From positions 1-6,538 of the forward strand of contig JPPB01000008.1 of the NCBI GenBank assembly GCA_001483205.1: 6,538 bases of DNA. The letters run 5' to 3'. Positions 5,106-6,538 of the stretch are shown here, one piece after another. Made by a program: the position numbers and the translations under genes. Below the pieces are notes generated by a model. That model did not search any database and had not been told where the DNA came from. It saw only the letters and a program-made list of their open reading frames with translations. Every line of letters starts with the position of its first letter. The stretch's first letter is position 1. The DNA comes from an alpha proteobacterium 3107. Lineage in GTDB: Bacteria; Pseudomonadota; Alphaproteobacteria; Rhodobacterales; Rhodobacteraceae.

Positions 5106-6538
5106 GCACCCGCCTGCAAACGCATGGTCGCCTGATCAACCGCGACCGGCCGCTTGGCTTTACCTTCAACGGCAGGCGGCTGAAGGGGTATCAGGGCGAT
5201 ACGCTGGCCTCGGCGCTGCTGGCCAATGACCGGCTGCTGGTCGGGCGTTCGTTCAAATATCACCGCCCGCGCGGCATCGTTGCCAGCGGCCCGGAAGAGC
5301 CGAACGCGCTGATGAATATGGGTCGGGGTGATCGGTTTGAACCCAACCGGCGCGCCACCACGACCGAGCTGTTCGAGGGGCTTTCCTGCGTCTCTCAGAA
5401 CCATTGGCCGAGCCTTGAGTTCGACATCGGCGCGGTCAACAACAGGCTGGCCCGCTTTCTGCCCGCCGGGTTCTATTACAAGACCTTCATCCATCCGCGC
5501 GCCGCCTGGAAACATGTGTTTGAGCCGCTCATTCGCCGCTCTGCCGGTCTGGGCCGGGCACCGCAGGACCGCGACGCGGACCGGTATGAGCATTTCCATG
5601 CCTTCACCGATGTGCTGGTTATCGGGGGCGGCATTGCCGGGCTACAGGCGGCAAAGGCGGCGGGCGAGGCCGGGGCCAGGGTGCTGTTGCTTGAACAGAC
5701 CACCCATTGGGGGGGGCGCGCACCGGTTGACGGGGCAGAAATCGGCGGCAGCCCCGCAGAGGACTGGGTGCGCGACACCGTTAAGGCCCTTGAGGGGATG
5801 GGGAATGTCTCGCTCCGCCTGCGGACGACAGGGGCGGGGGTGTATGACCACGGCTATGTCACCGCCTGCGAATCCGTGGCCGATCATACGCCGGGCGATG
5901 GCCGCCCGCGTCATCGTCTGTGGCGTATCCGCGCCCGGCAGGTTGTCACCGCAACCGGGGCGATTGAGCGCCCGCTCAGCTTTGCCGGAAACGATGTGCC
6001 GGGGGTCATGCTGGCCTCTGCCGTGCGGGATTATGTGGTCAACTGGGGGGTCTCGCCCGGCGACCGCACCGTGATCGTCACCAATAATGACGATGCCTAT
6101 CGCACGGCGATCACGCTGAAAGAGGCGGGGCTGGGGGTGCCTGCGGTCATTGATGCGCGTCAGGATGTGAACGGGCCGCTGGCCGTTCGCGCCCGCGACA
6201 TGGGCATCCGGGTCGAAACCGGCAGGGCAATCGCCATGGTCAGGGGCGGCAAACGGGTCAGAGCCGTCAGCGTCGGCCTGATGGCGGGCGAAGGCGGCGC
6301 GCTGGAGGAAATCCCGTGCGAGGCGGTTGCCATGTCGGGCGGCTGGTCCCCGGCGGTGCATCTGTGGTCCCATTGCGGGGGGCGGCTGATCTGGGACGCC
6401 GAAAACGCCGCGTTCAGGCCCGACGCCGCCCGTCCGCCCACCGGTGACGACGGCGCGGCGATGGTGGTTCCGGCGGGGGCGGCCAATGGCGCACTGACCA
6501 CCGGCGGGGGGCTGGCGGACGCCCATGCCGCAGGCAAG
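5102..6538 (+). CDS. soxA: Sarcosine oxidase subunit alpha (3' end cut by window)
   Basis: The frame is open from the ATG at 5102 to the window edge: 479 codons, about half of the usual ~1000-residue subunit. SoxA binds NAD and tetrahydrofolate and takes the methylene group from sarcosine oxidation. An N-terminal ferredoxin-like domain without Fe-S cysteines lies at about 15-100 (GDTLASALLANDRLLVGRSFKYHRPRG at 32-58). The dinucleotide-binding Rossmann motif DVLVIGGGIAGLQAAKAA is at 170-187, ending in the acidic LLLEQ at 195-199. ATGAIERPLSFAGNDVPGVM is at 284-303, TNNDDAYRTA at 327-336, and MSGGWSPAVHLWSHCGG at 411-427. The C-terminal aminomethyltransferase-like THF domain would lie beyond the window. 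GGGAGG (5089-5094) sits 7 nt before the ATG, which overlaps the soxD stop. No frameshift is seen. soxG is expected next. Confidence 0.95.
   Translation, partial: MSTRLQTHGRLINRDRPLGFTFNGRRLKGYQGDTLASALLANDRLLVGRSFKYHRPRGIVASGPEEPNALMNMGRGDRFEPNRRATTTELFEGLSCVSQNHWPSLEFDIGAVNNRLARFLPAGFYYKTFIHPRAAWKHVFEPLIRRSAGLGRAPQDRDADRYEHFHAFTDVLVIGGGIAGLQAAKAAGEAGARVLLLEQTTHWGGRAPVDGAEIGGSPAEDWVRDTVKALEGMGNVSLRLRTTGAGVYDHGYVTACESVADHTPGDGRPRHRLWRIRARQVVTATGAIERPLSFAGNDVPGVMLASAVRDYVVNWGVSPGDRTVIVTNNDDAYRTAITLKEAGLGVPAVIDARQDVNGPLAVRARDMGIRVETGRAIAMVRGGKRVRAVSVGLMAGEGGALEEIPCEAVAMSGGWSPAVHLWSHCGGRLIWDAENAAFRPDAARPPTGDDGAAMVVPAGAANGALTTGGGLADAHAAGK

Noticed and set aside
5642..6526. Minus-strand open frame (294 codons) opposite soxA
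   Set aside because: soxA is continuous and conserved through the region; the antisense frame has no recognisable motif.

Overview
The window (about 6.5 kb, GC-rich) looks like chromosomal DNA of an alphaproteobacterium, most likely a member of Rhodobacterales (Paracoccus/Roseobacter-type). The reasons are the GC-rich codon use, the eukaryote-like NADP isocitrate dehydrogenase, the ccmI-ruvX-DUF1289 cluster, and a heterotetrameric sarcosine oxidase operon (soxB-soxD-soxA so far). The taxonomic call is inference from gene content; no rRNA or other marker is present.

Left half, minus strand. Positions 1-164 are non-coding and carry two back-to-back hairpins, one copy of a 32-bp repeat and a perfect 16-bp palindrome. 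Next comes icd (165-1379), a complete TCA-cycle NADP isocitrate dehydrogenase. Upstream of it is a 135-bp gap with a terminator-like hairpin and a 10-bp palindrome. Then follows a tightly packed minus-strand operon transcribed as ccmI -> ruvX -> DUF1289 gene: cytochrome c maturation factor, YqgF/RuvX nuclease, and a small four-cysteine protein. ccmI and ruvX overlap by ATGA, and ruvX and the DUF1289 gene are 7 nt apart.

Right half, plus strand. A 221-bp divergent region separates ccmI from soxB. Its soxB-proximal part (about 3302-3424) looks like a structured RNA leader: a GAAAGGAA segment, an ACGGG/CCCGT hairpin with a TGCAATT loop, a GC-rich hairpin, and a B12-box-like AGTC..GAGACCCGC directly before the soxB start. 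This resembles a compact or degenerate cobalamin-family riboswitch, with FMN-type resemblance as the alternative. soxB is complete. It is followed by a 109-bp gap holding the second copy of the 32-bp repeat, then complete soxD, then soxA overlapping soxD by ATGA and running open off the right edge (479 codons visible of roughly 1000 usual). soxG, normally next, would lie outside the window.

How the genes work together: SoxB, SoxD and SoxA are three of the four subunits of the enzyme that demethylates sarcosine to glycine, passing the methyl group to tetrahydrofolate. This is the last step of glycine betaine/choline catabolism. icd and the ccm/ruvX cluster are housekeeping. No mobile element, CRISPR array, tRNA or rRNA was found. 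The best candidates for something undescribed are the soxB leader and the 32-bp interspersed repeat.
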